Source: Nemertoderma westbladi
Taxonomy: Eukaryota; Xenacoelomorpha; Nemertodermatida; Nemertodermatidae
Assembly: GCA_032718475.1 (NCBI GenBank)
Contig: JAUCBJ010001297.1
Span: forward strand, 1 to 64,000
Direction: 5' to 3'
Length of the DNA stretch: 64,000 nucleotides
Part shown: piece after piece, positions 32,166 to 42,749 of the stretch
Position numbering within the stretch: position 1 is the first letter of the stretch
How the letters are laid out: every line of letters starts with the position of its first letter
Position numbers and translations under genes: made by a program
Notes under the pieces: generated by a model
What the model saw: the letters and a program-made list of their open reading frames with translations, nothing else
The model's database searches: none
What the model was told of the DNA's origin: nothing

Positions 32166-33479
32166 ATGTTAATACAATTATTGTCTGCTGCTCCAGGCCA
32201 TAATGTTGGGAGGTTTTTCTGCAGAATACACAAACCATTATTATCTAACCATTATTACATAACATATCTAGCCACTTACGACTTAAGACAAGATGTGTCC
32301 AATCAGAACACCTGGTGGCCTGGGTCAGGCCAACGTTCTCTGACCTTTATTGGATTTACCAAGCACATATTTGTTATGAAAACAATGTCGAAATGTATAC
32401 TGTGTAACACAGCTGCAGTATGGCGAAAGTGAGCGCCGTTCTGCTGCTGTCCTGGTCAATTAAGCTCCCTTATCTTGTAATGTCAAGGTTAGGAGGTCAT
32501 AAGGAGGAATGGGCTGGGGAGGGGGGCATTATTGATAATGTCGCTGGGCTACAACATTTAGATGGTCTCTTATTTTATTCATGCTTACTCTTCTTTTGGC
32601 CAACCACATGCCAGGGGTAGGGCTGGCTGGGTCTGGGACTACGTGAATCCTACCTAACAGCCTGGCATTATTGTGGTGGTTCTAATTACCCATAAATGGG
32701 CCTCTGGGCCGTGAGGAAGGGGACGCCAGACTTAAATTCTTATATCGAAAAGGAGCAATCTTGGACAGACCCTTTTTAGACTACTGTGTAATACAATAAT
32801 ACAACCGCTCAAGGATTTTGCCAGTCCAGGCTGCAAATGGAGTGCAAAAATCCCAACGTGTTGTGCGCGGTAAAACTGCGCGGAATTTAAATAAAAGTGC
32901 GCGAAATTGGACTCTTTCCAGTTTCAGGGGCACTGAATTTTTAACAACTGCAGTATTACTGTCAACTGTTATTTATTGTACCGGTTCACCAGTATTGGTG
33001 TACAACCTGGCACCTGGCAACAGATTCCATCAGTCCATTAGATATCCATTAGTCCATGAGACAGGTGCGCGTTGCGCCTCAGCGCGCAGCTCTGCCTCTG
33101 ATGCGCACCACAAATTAATTGAAATCACGAAAATACACAAAAAAATTTCGCTCGCTGCGCTCGCATTGGTTTCTTCAAACAGTCAAATCACTTCACCATA
33201 ATACTGTAATACCGGCAACCGGAGCTGAATTTGTCTATTTATTTTAACTACAGTACTCTATTGTTGTATTGTTATTAGGTCTATGCTATGCCGATGTTAC
33301 GTTAGTAAACAGGTAAAGTCAGAAAGTAACAATGTATTATAAGTATGACTTAATTATAAGCCAACTGTATGTTTAAGCCTAATTGTTAGGTAGGCCTATA
33401 CAAAGTATTATTGGCAGACTGGTACCTATTTCAATATTCGTTTTTTTGAAATTACCGGTACATGTTTTGTTTGTAATCT
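32166..33479. other. noncoding stretch before the LINE insertion
   Basis: Several short open frames exist (for example 32818-33201), but they carry no recognisable motif. The 33060-33180 part is locally GC-richer (GCGCGTTGCGCC, GCTCGCTGCGCTCGC) with weak palindromes. No gene is called. Confidence 0.4.
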
Positions 33480-33507
33480 AAAATAATATTTTCTGTTATA
33501 AAAGCAG
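33480..33507. repeat. left 28-bp target-site duplication
   Basis: A 28-base sequence starting AAAATAATATTTTCTG and ending AAAAGCAG is repeated exactly at 35755-35782. The bases outside the match differ on both sides, so these are the boundaries of the LINE insertion between them. Confidence 0.93.
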
Positions 33508-35754
33508 TGAGTTCAGCGTGTTCGAGTGAACCTTCAATGTAATGGATTGAAAACAAAGATACCGCGCACTACAGCGATAAAGAAGGTCGACGTAGACAAA
33601 CTCTCAAATGAGCTTAACCTGAATAAATGTATGGACGCAGCTAACAAGGGTGTAACCGATCTCAATGAGTACATAACGAACGCTATTAGGATATCTGCAA
33701 CCCCAGCGAGACCTAGAAAATTAAACCGGTGGTTTGACGTTGAATGCCGAAACACTAAGAATGATGTATGTAGCAGTCTCAGGTCTATGAAAGAAAATCC
33801 AAACGAAGAAACTCGCTTACTATATCGGGAATTACAATCACGCTATAAGATACTGCTTAAACGTAAGAAAAAACTATTTCTACATAACCAGGAGACCAAA
33901 ATAATTCTGGAATGCGAAAATGACAGATCAAATTTCTGGAATATTATTAAACATCAGCAGCAACAAAAACCCACTGCTCAACATGTATCAGCAGAATCCT
34001 GGAATGATCATTTCACCACATTACTAGCAGCGAATGAATCCTTGTCTCAACCAACAGTTCCAGAACAACCCAATAACTATTTAGATCAGCCAATAGAAAG
34101 TGAAGAAGTTGCGGACACAATCAGGAAACAAAAGTCAGGGAAAGCGCCGGGGCCAGACGGTATAACAAATGATGTGATCAAGCAGATATCGGTGGGTGCG
34201 CTCCCATATTTATTAATGCTAATCCAACTGTGTTTTACTACAGCAACTTGTCCTGCAGCATGGCTATATGCCTACCTTATACCATTATTCAAAGGAAAGG
34301 GGGCTAAGTCTGAGCCTGGAAATTACCGTGGGATTGCCCTCCTATGTTGTATGTTGAAAGTGTATACGTCGATTCTCTGTGGACGATTATACTGCTGGGC
34401 CGAATCTACAGGAATCCTGCCGGATGAGCAATTTGGTTTTCGCAAATCCAGATCAACCATTATGGCGGTACGGCGGCTATACGAATACATTAACTCCGTC
34501 CTCAGCAACTCGGGTGGGCATGTATACTGTGTGTTCGTAGATTTCACAAAAGCCTTTGATTCGGTTGATCGTCAGCTTTTAATGAAGAAGCTATCAATAT
34601 GCGGGGTAAGCAGAAAGTTCATTACCATTCTGTGGTCTATACTAGCGGTAAACTATGTATGCATATGTGTCGGAAGATATGTAATAAATCCCATAGCACA
34701 GACCATTGGAGTTCTCCAAGGGGATAAGCTGTCACCATTACTGTTTAGCATATTTGTATATGATCTACCAGCAGCAATCGCATTAGCGTCATGTTATGTA
34801 CTTATGTACGCAGATGATTTAGTAATATATGGAGAATCAATCAACGACGTGCAGGCCTCTCTTAACAAACTTGCTGAGTTCTGCTTGTTAAATAAATAAT
34901 CAGTTAATCTCACAAAGACTAAAGCTGTGAAATGTAGAAACGGAGGACGTTTTTCAAACGATGATATTTTACTATTTAATGGAAAACAAATACAATTCGT
35001 AAAAAGTTTCGAATACCTCGGAGTAGTTATGTCAACCCAAAATGGTCCATCGGCTCATTACCAACACCTATACAATAAAGGAATAGCATGTTGTGCTCGC
35101 TTGGCTTGTAAAGTTAAGTTGACCTCGATCTCGATGCGTTCAGCAAAGAGGTTGTGGCTAGGCATTGTCCGACCCACAGTGACTTATGGGTGTGAGATAT
35201 TTACGACAGGTGATCTTGACGGCTTGGATCATGTGAGACGGACCCGCGCGATTTACTGGAAGATGTGGGCGGGTATCTCAAAGTACTCCTCTTCAACGGA
35301 CTTACTTGAAGTTATCGATAATAACGGTACGGGCAGCAATGGCCTAGACATCGAGCCCCTATACGGGTTCAGGCGTCGCGCGGCCGCTCAGCTGATCGTT
35401 AACGGCTGCCACCAACGATGCTGCGACACGCCAAAATGCTGGCGACCGACTGATACCTGCATATGCAAACTGTGTCACCGCGCTGCGGATACGAACTTAC
35501 ATTATACAATCTGCGAGGGGATCCCTCCAAACACCACATCGTTACGGAAAGCAATATTTTTAATGACCCTGGAACTCTAATTCTTTTAATAATAATATGC
35601 AATAATAATAATAATTTTAATAACTTTATTTATTTTAATAATTTATTAAACCACCTCTTAACAACCTACCTAGTTTGTGCGCTACCAACAGTATATTCAA
35701 CATTGCATATTTCATCTTATTTATCCGAATGTTTGGATGATAATTAAATAATTC
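33508..35754 (+). pseudogene. non-LTR retrotransposon with intact boundaries, one nonsense codon
   Basis: This 2,247-base LINE lies inside a perfect 28-bp target duplication. A single frame (33526-35580), interrupted only by TAA at 34897-34899, encodes a linker with NRWFDVECRNTK and LLYRELQSRYK. Its reverse transcriptase blocks are GKAPGPDGITNDVI, NYRGIALLCCMLKVYTS, DEQFGFRKSRST, FVDFTKAFDSVDR (motif A), GVLQGDKLSPLLFSIF (motif B) and LMYADDLVIY (motif C, about 34806). After the stop come LTKTKAVKC, FEYLGVVMST, RPTVTYGCEIF and a terminal zinc knuckle CICKLC...H...C. The upstream endonuclease is missing, so the copy was 5'-truncated at integration. The 3' untranslated region is about 170 bases of AT-rich TAATAA-like sequence. 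All catalytic residues of the polymerase remain. Confidence 0.93.
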
Positions 35755-35782
35755 AAAATAATATTTTCTGTTATAAAAGCAG
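35755..35782. repeat. right 28-bp target-site duplication
   Basis: Exact duplicate of 33480-33507. It marks the 3' junction of the LINE, after ATAATTAAATAATTC. Confidence 0.93.
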
Positions 35783-37108
35783 GGAGCCCGATGGGCCACC
35801 ATAGTAGTGGATTAAAAAAATATTTTTTAATATTAACAATTTTGATGTTGCAAAAATTACATTTATTATGTAAGCCTAGATTCAACGTACAGACAGACAG
35901 ACGTAAAGATAAGCTTAAAACGCTCAAACTTGTAAAATAGGAATGTAAAATTGTTCTTATGAACTGTGCGATTTTTTGAGATATGCATGACATGAGCTGC
36001 GCGATTTTGTTTGGATTATGACATATGATGAGGTACGCGACGAGCCAATTTCAGGTGCGCGGTGATTTCAAAACAACAAAGCGTACCTGCGTGCTCATGC
36101 ATGAATTCCAACCTGGCCTACACCCCTGGTTTTAAAAATTTTTAGTGTCATGAAAAATACCGTAAAATCTGTGACTGCCAGCTCTTATATAATGGTCTGC
36201 ATAGCAAAAAAAAATATTTTTTAAAATATTTTATCGAGCTCCTTTTTTTTAGCACCTAAAAATGTGTTCTAGAACATTTTTTCGGTTTCGATTTTCAATT
36301 TTCAGTAAATTGAAATATTCACTAAAAAATGAAAATTATCGATTTCTATAGGTTTTCTGCCATGCTGAACGCAATGGTAATATTTTCCAAAAGTCTGAGT
36401 GAATTGTTATGCTACTTTTCATTGGGTGCTGAAATTTTAAAAACAAAAATGACAAATTTTATAAGTTTGGTAATATCCTGTTTAAACCTATGATTAGCTA
36501 TTTTTTTTAGGTTTTGTATGGTTTTGAATGCTACAGTATTATTTTCTGGATAACTGGTTTACTATGTATATAATGTTTCCCAAAGCATCATATATATATA
36601 TAGCTGTATAAAAATTACCAAAAGTTATATAATAATTTCCAAAACATGTATTAAAAGCGGTATAAAATTTTCTAAAAGTTATAGAAAAATCCGAAAAAAG
36701 TCATAGAAAAGTTCTAAAAGTTATTCAAAACTTTGTAAAAGTTATATAAATATTCATAAAAGTTTAATAAAAATACATAAAGATAATTAATCAAAGTATT
36801 GTGTTTTGAAATATTTTAGAATATATAAGTATGATGACAATAATACAAACGTATGAATTAGAAATTAAATATATCTCATCACATTTTTTAGACAGTTTAG
36901 TAAAAATTGTATACACAGTAAACCTCTTATTGAAAAAACATTACTGTTACATTCAGGATGGATGGCTTCGGTGTGAATACGCCGGTGGTGATTACGAAAT
37001 TGCTGGACGCACCGCACGTAACAGTATATTTCCGACACTGGGCGAAGTGTTCCAGAAGGATGACTTCTTGGTTGCTCTGGGTTGTTGAGTCGTTTGTGGA
37101 GGTGCTGC
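35783..37108. other. AT-rich noncoding stretch with degenerate AAAAGTTATA repeats
   Basis: No gene was recognised. Between about 36605 and 36790 the words AAAAGTTATATAA and AAAAGTTATAGAAA recur six or more times at roughly 20-30 base spacing, forming a decayed minisatellite. Confidence 0.5.
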
Positions 37109-37233
37109 TCAGTTTAGCCGAGGTAGTACTGGGTCGGGTGTTCGTTCATTACACGTTATTATGTATAAATCTCAGTTTGACCGAGATATGTAGTACTGGG
37201 TCGGATGTTCATTACACGTTATTATGTATAAAT
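37109..37233. repeat. 62-bp direct duplication
   Basis: CTCAGTTTAGCCGAGG...GTAGTACTGGGTCGGGTG...CATTACACGTTATTATG is repeated at once with small differences (CTCAGTTTGACCGAGA...). Two units are present. Confidence 0.85.
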
Positions 37234-37309
37234 CATTATGTGATTTACAGTTGAAACCGGCCTCGAATACGGTCTCCCCATGGTGTGTGTGAGAGGTCGT
37301 TAATCACTG

Positions 37310-37890
37310 GGCATGTTAGATCATGATGACAAGGATTTCGAGATTCATAGAATATTAGGAGATACTAATACTTACGAGAGGCTGCATGGAGACCCAACTG
37401 CTAAATTTAGAGTTAGATGCAGAAAACTTATCGATGGACACACTATAACCAACCCCTTGCTGAGGCTTCATCTATTCCACAATACCATTCACTACAGGTC
37501 ACATTTTCATATCCTTAAAAGATCATAAGCCCAAAAACGAATGGATCACCCACCCTAATGGCAAACTAATTCCCAAAGGTAGGTCAATTATTTCAAATAC
37601 TGACGCGTTTTTCACGCCTTTGTCTAAACTAATGCACTACTTCCTACATCCACTAGTAACGGATGCTGCAAACTACCTAAAAATTTCCCTAGACCTAAAA
37701 CAAACACTTCCTACTAGGAACTCACAATACATACGTTCATCGCCAATCGCCATAGACGTAATTGATATGTTTACTGCCATACCCCACGCACGTACGTACT
37801 TATTTTAATATGTAAATTTTGTAAACATTTTATTATATATTTATATCACTGAAGACGTGTGTTAATACACGAAATGGCCATATGATAAAA
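37310..37890 (+). pseudogene. Penelope-like element fragment (internally deleted)
   Basis: The first frame (37313-37528) reads LDHDDKDFEIHRILGDTNT, YERLHGDPTAKFRV. After a frameshift near 37520 the translation continues LKDHKPKNEW, KLIPKGRSIISNTDAFFTPL, HYFLHPLVTDAANYLKI and SSPIAIDVIDMFTAIPH. These match the Penelope-type reverse transcriptase order: a (L)PK-x-HK block, a GRPI(I/V)S block, then motif A of DV-x-SLYT-x-IP type. The frame stops soon after motif A (37806), so motifs B to E and the GIY-YIG endonuclease are missing. An element-like 3' end follows, with the hairpin described at 37849. Both 5' truncation and internal deletion are inferred. Confidence 0.75.
37849..37885 (+). ncRNA. 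hammerhead-like CTGAAGA...GAAA motif
   Basis: CTGAAGA (37849-37855) is followed by CGTGT, a GTTAAT loop, ACAC and GAAA (37871-37874), then TGGCCATATG. CTGANGA and GAAA separated by a stable stem II are the conserved core of hammerhead ribozymes, which have been described in Penelope-like elements. The stem here would leave one unpaired C, and stems I and III are not obvious. It is a motif match, not a demonstrated ribozyme. Confidence 0.35.
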
Positions 37891-37994
37891 AGGAATTTGT
37901 TTTACTTAGAATCGTGCCTTAGCTTACAACACCAATATAACTCGATTTTAATATGTATTCGCCGCGAACGACCTCTTTCAAACTCGCTTCATAT

Positions 37995-38413
37995 TTAAAT
38001 CTTTGGATGGCACATTCACAAGAATGCTACGCCTGGTTCAATGTGTCAAGTACAATGCACACATCTCCAACCAGACACTATATAACATTGACGGTGTCTC
38101 ATTGGTTCCCCAAGCTTGACACTAGAACAAATAAGTGGACTCCGCTTTGCAGGAAATTGCTTTCGCCGTGAGGACCAGCCAATGCATAATCTTGTGCTTT
38201 GGCAGCCTCATGGAGTGAATAAGCATGGTGGACAGCCCATGACTTTCTTGAGACGCATCTTAAAGGACACTGGCCTTGAAGATGCGGATGGTCTAGCAAA
38301 TTTCATTGGTGATAGGGAGTAGTGGCGGCGCAATTATGGCGACAAGCCGGCACAGCATTCTTAAAAATGCAGGAATGCAGCTGCAATGCAGCATGCCAAT
38401 ACTAGTAGTAGTA
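37995..38413 (+). mobile_element. RTE-like LINE fragment, copy D
   Basis: It begins CTTTGGATGGCACATTCACA, matches copies B and C to their common end, and finishes AGCATGCCAATACTAGTAGT. It carries a stop at 38321-38323 and a small duplication, GCAGGAATGCAGCTGCAATG. The extent corresponds to the last 350-400 bases of the element. Confidence 0.9.
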
Positions 38414-39224
38414 GAGTAGGCCTACTTACTAACTAATCTTAATAGCACCACTTAGCATTTTTATTATAGTATATCGTAAATCTCTATTTAATGTGCGTTA
38501 CATTCAATATATTTTCTATGTCATTGTGACCGTCGTACTGTAGTTGTGCTCATAAGACCTAACTATTTACATGTACATATTTTATCTTCGGATCCGCTAA
38601 TAAACAAGTTCAAGCAATATTTAGTTTTACTACAGTAGTATTCCATACGTGGTAATTTACGGCCACTTAGTTTTCTTACAGAAGTACTGTAGCATTCCGC
38701 TTGCTTCATGATCATGACTTTGCTATTTAGTACGGGCCCACCTTGAATGGTATACACAATTATAATTATTATGCACCTATCAGCCTATTGGAATTCAGAT
38801 TTCCCGCCTTGGCAGCCTTTTCCTCAAGCTGCCAGCTCATCAATATTGCCAGCAATTGCAGACACGTACTGGTACAGTGGTACACTGTTCTGTCAGGCGG
38901 ACAGTACTGCAGTACAGCAGTACCGTACCGTACCAGCATGGCCCACGTCTGTACGTACCAGCGTACAGTACCTTGGTACCAGTACATACTGACATTCCAG
39001 TCAGGACAGCAGGAGCGAGCAGGCGAGGGTGCCCTATCAGCCTGTATCTCTAACAATGAACCAGTCCCCATTTCGGGTATAACTTTTGCGTAGAGGTATA
39101 GCCTACATAGAGGCTACATGTAGGTATGTGTAGCCTACATGTAGATGCACGTGTAGGGTGAATGTAGGTAGGTGTAGGTAGGTCTTTACAAACAACAATG
39201 ATGAATGAATAGGCCTACACGGGG
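38414..39224. other. noncoding stretch rich in GTAC and TAGGTAGG words
   Basis: 38870-38990 is crowded with GTAC (for example CAGTACCGTACCGTACC). 39085-39185 consists of GTAGGTAGGTGTAGG-like runs. Overlapping short open frames on both strands are consequences of these repeats. No gene is called. Confidence 0.5.
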
Positions 39225-39390
39225 TACCCAGACCCGAACTTCCTCGATGAGATGCGAATGCGGCGAACGGGGGTGGTACCCGGAACAACCACGAAGAGAT
39301 GCGCATATGGCGGGCGGTGGTACCCGAAACAACCAGGAGGACATGCGAATACGTCGAATGGGGGTCCCCTGAATACCCACGAGACGGAGC
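39225..39390. repeat. three diverged units of about 50 bp
   Basis: GAGATGCGAATGCGGCGAAC, GAGATGCGCATATGGCGGGC and GACATGCGAATACGTCGAAT each precede a GGTGGTACCCGGAACAACC-like block ending ACGA. Minus-strand frames across it read SSWLFRVPPP-like peptides repeatedly, a repeat artefact. Confidence 0.7.
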
Positions 39391-39614
39391 CTATCAATAC
39401 TACAGTACTACAGTAGGCCTACTGACAAAGGAAAAAACGACTGAACGATATACCCCGATACATACTGTAGATCTTATGATCCTGTGGTTTCAGGCATGAG
39501 GCTAATGACTTTGTTTGGGCCGAACGGCCCGAAACTGATGTTTCCAGTCAAGGAGGAATCGACTAACGGTTAGGGTTAGAGCTCGTCGTCGGTGTCCATG
39601 AGGCCATTCTGCTA

Positions 39615-40160
39615 AGTAGGGCATGTACGCCGAACGCGTTCGGCGCACAATTTTTTCCAGAATTTGGAGCAGGCGCAGAAAATTGAGAGCGCAGCGCAGC
39701 GCCGCGCAGCGTGCAGGCGCAGAAAATTTAGAGTGCCGCGCAACAGCGACAGGCGCAGAAAATTGATAGCACGGCTCAGACTTGCATTACAGCACTAAGT
39801 CAGTACCGGTAAGTAGACCTCCCCGCTACCCCTGGCAGTCTGCCGACTACCAGTAACAGGGTAATGACAATACAGATAAGACTGTAAGAAATACTGAAAT
39901 AATAAGCCTCCTACTTGCTACTTGGTGTGCTTTAGGCCAGTACAGCAGTAGGCAGGCAGGTACGTGGTAGGAGATTTCGCGCAGTATTTCTGCTGTGCGC
40001 GCCAATCTCGCGCAGAATTTCTGCTGCGCGCGCCAATCTCGCGCAGTTTTTCTGCTGCGCACGCGGATTTTGCACTGTTTTCGACTGCGCAGGCGCACAT
40101 TTTTTTCTGCGCCGCGTCGCGTTCGGCGCACAAAAAATCACTTAGCATACGGGCCTATAT
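39615..40160. mobile_element. GC-rich inverted-repeat element
   Basis: The left arm (GTACGCCGAACGCGTTCGGC, then GCACAATTTTTTCCAG and GGCGCAGAAAATTGAGAGCG) is inverted at the right (CTGCGCAGGCGCACATTTTT, TTCTGCGCCGCGTCGCGTTC, GGCGCACAAAAAATCAC). Internal blocks repeat TCGCGCAG.ATTTCTGCTG with CGCGCGCCAA three times. CG density is far above the surroundings. Confidence 0.6.
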
Positions 40161-41248
40161 GGGACACAAACAACCTATTTGGGACAAATTTAAATTAAAG
40201 CTATGATAGTGGGTTCTATTTTCTTTTGAATATTTCCATTATATTTATAAACTAAGTAAAATCATTTTGAGAAAGTCATACACTATTTGGCACACAAACA
40301 CCCTATATGGGACGAAAACAACCTATTTGGGACAAAGTTAAATTAAAGCAATGATAGTGAATTATATTTTCTTTTGAGTATTCAATTATATTTATAAACT
40401 ATTTAAAATCACGTTGAGAAAGTCACACGCTATTTGGGACACAAACACCCTATATGGGACACAAACACCCTATATGGGACATAAACAACCTATTTGGGAC
40501 AAATTTAAATTAAAGCTATGATAGTGAATTCTATATTCTTTTGAGTATTCCATCACATTTCGAAACTATTTGAAATCATTTTAAGCACTTCACACCCTAT
40601 ATGGGACACAATCACCCTATATGGGATACAAACAACCTATTTGGGACAAATTTAAATTAAAGCTATGATAGTGGATTCTATTTTCGTTTGAGTATTTCCA
40701 TTATATTTATAAACTATGTAAAATCATTTTGAGAAAGTCATACGCTATTTGGCACACAAACACCCTATATGGGACAAAAACAACCTATATATTTGGGACA
40801 AATTTAAATTAAAGCTATGATAGTGAATTATATTTTCTTTTGAGTATTCCATTATATTTATAAACTAGTGAATTATATTATCTTTTGAGTATTCCATTAT
40901 ATTTATAAACTATGTAAAATAATTTTGAGAAAGTCACACGCTATTTGGGACACAAACACCCTATACGGGACACAAACACCCTGTATGGGACACAAACAAC
41001 CTATTTGGGACAAATTGAAATTCAAACTATGGTATTGAATTCTATATTCTTTTGAGTATTCCATTACATTTCGAAACTATTTGAAATCATTTATAAGCAC
41101 TTCACACCCTATACGTTACACAAACACCCTGTATGGGACACAAACAACCTATTTGGGACAAATTGAAATTAAAACTATTGTATTGAATTCTATATTCTTT
41201 TGAGTATTCCATTACATTTAGAAAATATTTGAAATCATTATTTATAAG
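40145..41248. repeat. left part of a modular 147-167 bp tandem array
   Basis: Units contain CCTATTTGGGACAAATTTAA, AAGCTATGATAGTGAATT, CTTTTGAGTATTCCATTA and GAAATCATTTTGAGAAAGTC, plus one to three 20-bp modules, ACACCCTATATGGGACACAA. Period varies with module number (for example 148, 167 and 147 between successive GGGACAAA). The array resumes at 44862. Confidence 0.93.
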
Positions 41249-41756
41249 TAGGGTTCAACAGAAGGCACTTTATGGGGCCGAACCGAACCGAACCGAAGCA
41301 GGGCCAACTTCGGGCCGAACCGAACCGAACCGAAGCAGGTCCAACTTCGGGCCGAAGCGAACCGAATCCGAACCTAAGTTCAGAAAGTTAGCAAGTTATG
41401 GTCATAAATTCGTATTTACATCAATATACTGGCTGACTGGCAGTGGCAGACTGGTACCTATTTGGTCTGTGGACTTAGCGAGAAAGCTATGTTTAATTAA
41501 AAAAATAAATACTACAAAATAAAATGGCAATATTTACATTACTGTACATTACTAACCTAAACTACTGTATACTTATTGTATGCACCACATTTTCACCCGT
41601 AGTAAGCCGTACAGCAGTCAGTAGTGACATCAAATTTAGAAAACCTCACTAAAAGTACAGGTAGTCTTTGTAATACTATTTATATGAGGTAGTAGGTATA
41701 TTTGGTATTACAGTATGTATCAAAGTTATGATTAATTAAAAAATAGGGTACTACAA

Positions 41757-41822
41757 AGTGGTGCAGACAGTGATGCAGACAGTGGTGCAGACACTGGTGC
41801 AGACAGTGGTGCAGACACCTGG
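41757..41822. repeat. 12-bp minisatellite, inverted orientation
   Basis: GTGGTGCAGACAGTGATGCA-type units are the reverse complement of the 12-bp unit in the arrays at 42431 and 44393. There are about five units. Confidence 0.9.
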
Positions 41823-42289
41823 TGAAAATACTGAAATACCAGAGTACCACAAAACACAATACCACCAGGAACTATTATATTATATTTTATCATAGACTTT
41901 CTGACTTTATTATCTACAAATATGCGAGTAACTACTGAAAAGTTCTACATGAAGTAGGGAGGACGTATATAGTACAAGTCGAGGTGCGTGCGGGTGAATG
42001 TGCGCTGATTACAAATAATTATAAGTGGTGTGTACGAAAGTAATTAATCGGTATTCCCGTTTTCATAGAAACAATAATGTCTATAAATTGTAAGCAGCAA
42101 TGTCTCCAAGGAATGAGGTATAAGCGAAAGTGTTTGATTGTTTTTACATGACCTACTTTATACAGAGTATGTTTAATTTGTTTACCTTTACTGGAGCCAC
42201 TGCTTATTACTGTATAATAAAACGAGCTCATTAAGTTATTGTCTCATGCTGGGGATATACATTCACGAACTACTGTAAGGTCTCAGGAA

Positions 42290-42355
42290 TTCTTAGCCCG
42301 CGAGTATTCTTAGCCTGCGAGTATTCTTGGCCCTTGGGTATTCTTAGCCCGCAAA
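42290..42355. repeat. short repeat of GAGTATTCTTAGCCCGC
   Basis: Four imperfect copies, about 17 bases each, lie directly before the minisatellite. Confidence 0.8.
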
Positions 42356-42430
42356 ACAATAACGTTTATTGTTTTGGTTCCCCCAATACTCCTCTGAAAC
42401 CTGTTCCTTTACTAACCTGCTCGCCCCTTT

Positions 42431-42749
42431 ACTGTCTGCACCAGTGTCTGCACCACTGTCTGCACCAGTGTCTGCACCACTGTCTGCACCACTGTCTGGA
42501 CCATTGTCTGCACCACTGTCTGCACCAGTGTCTGCACCACTGCCTGCACCAGTGTCTGCACCAGGTGTCTGCACCACTGTCTGCTCCACTGTCTGCACCA
42601 GTGTCTGCACCACTGTCTGCACCAGTGCCTGCACCACTGTCTGCACCAGTGTCTGCACCAATGTCTGCACCACTGTCTGCACCAGTGTCTGCTCCACTGT
42701 CTGCACCACTGCCTGCACCACTGTCTGCACCACTGTCTGCACCACTGTC
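42431..42749. repeat. 12-bp minisatellite, left block
   Basis: The unit is CTGTCTGCACCA or GTGTCTGCACCA, about 26 units with an occasional extra base or GCCTGC variant. All reading frames across it are open (SAPVSAPL-, CLHHCLHQ- and VCTTVCTS-like peptides), which is a product of the 12-base period and not evidence of a gene. Confidence 0.95.

Noticed and set aside
32818-33201. A 127-codon plus-strand open frame
   Set aside because: No recognisable domain or splice sites. The composition looks random and includes a palindromic GC patch.
38743-39397. Overlapping short open frames on both strands
   Set aside because: Caused by GTAC-rich and 50-bp repeat sequence. No frame has independent support.
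39847-40206. Arg/Ala-rich open frames on both strands
   Set aside because: They follow the GCGCAG/CTGCGC inverted repeats of the CG-rich element and have no independent coding evidence.
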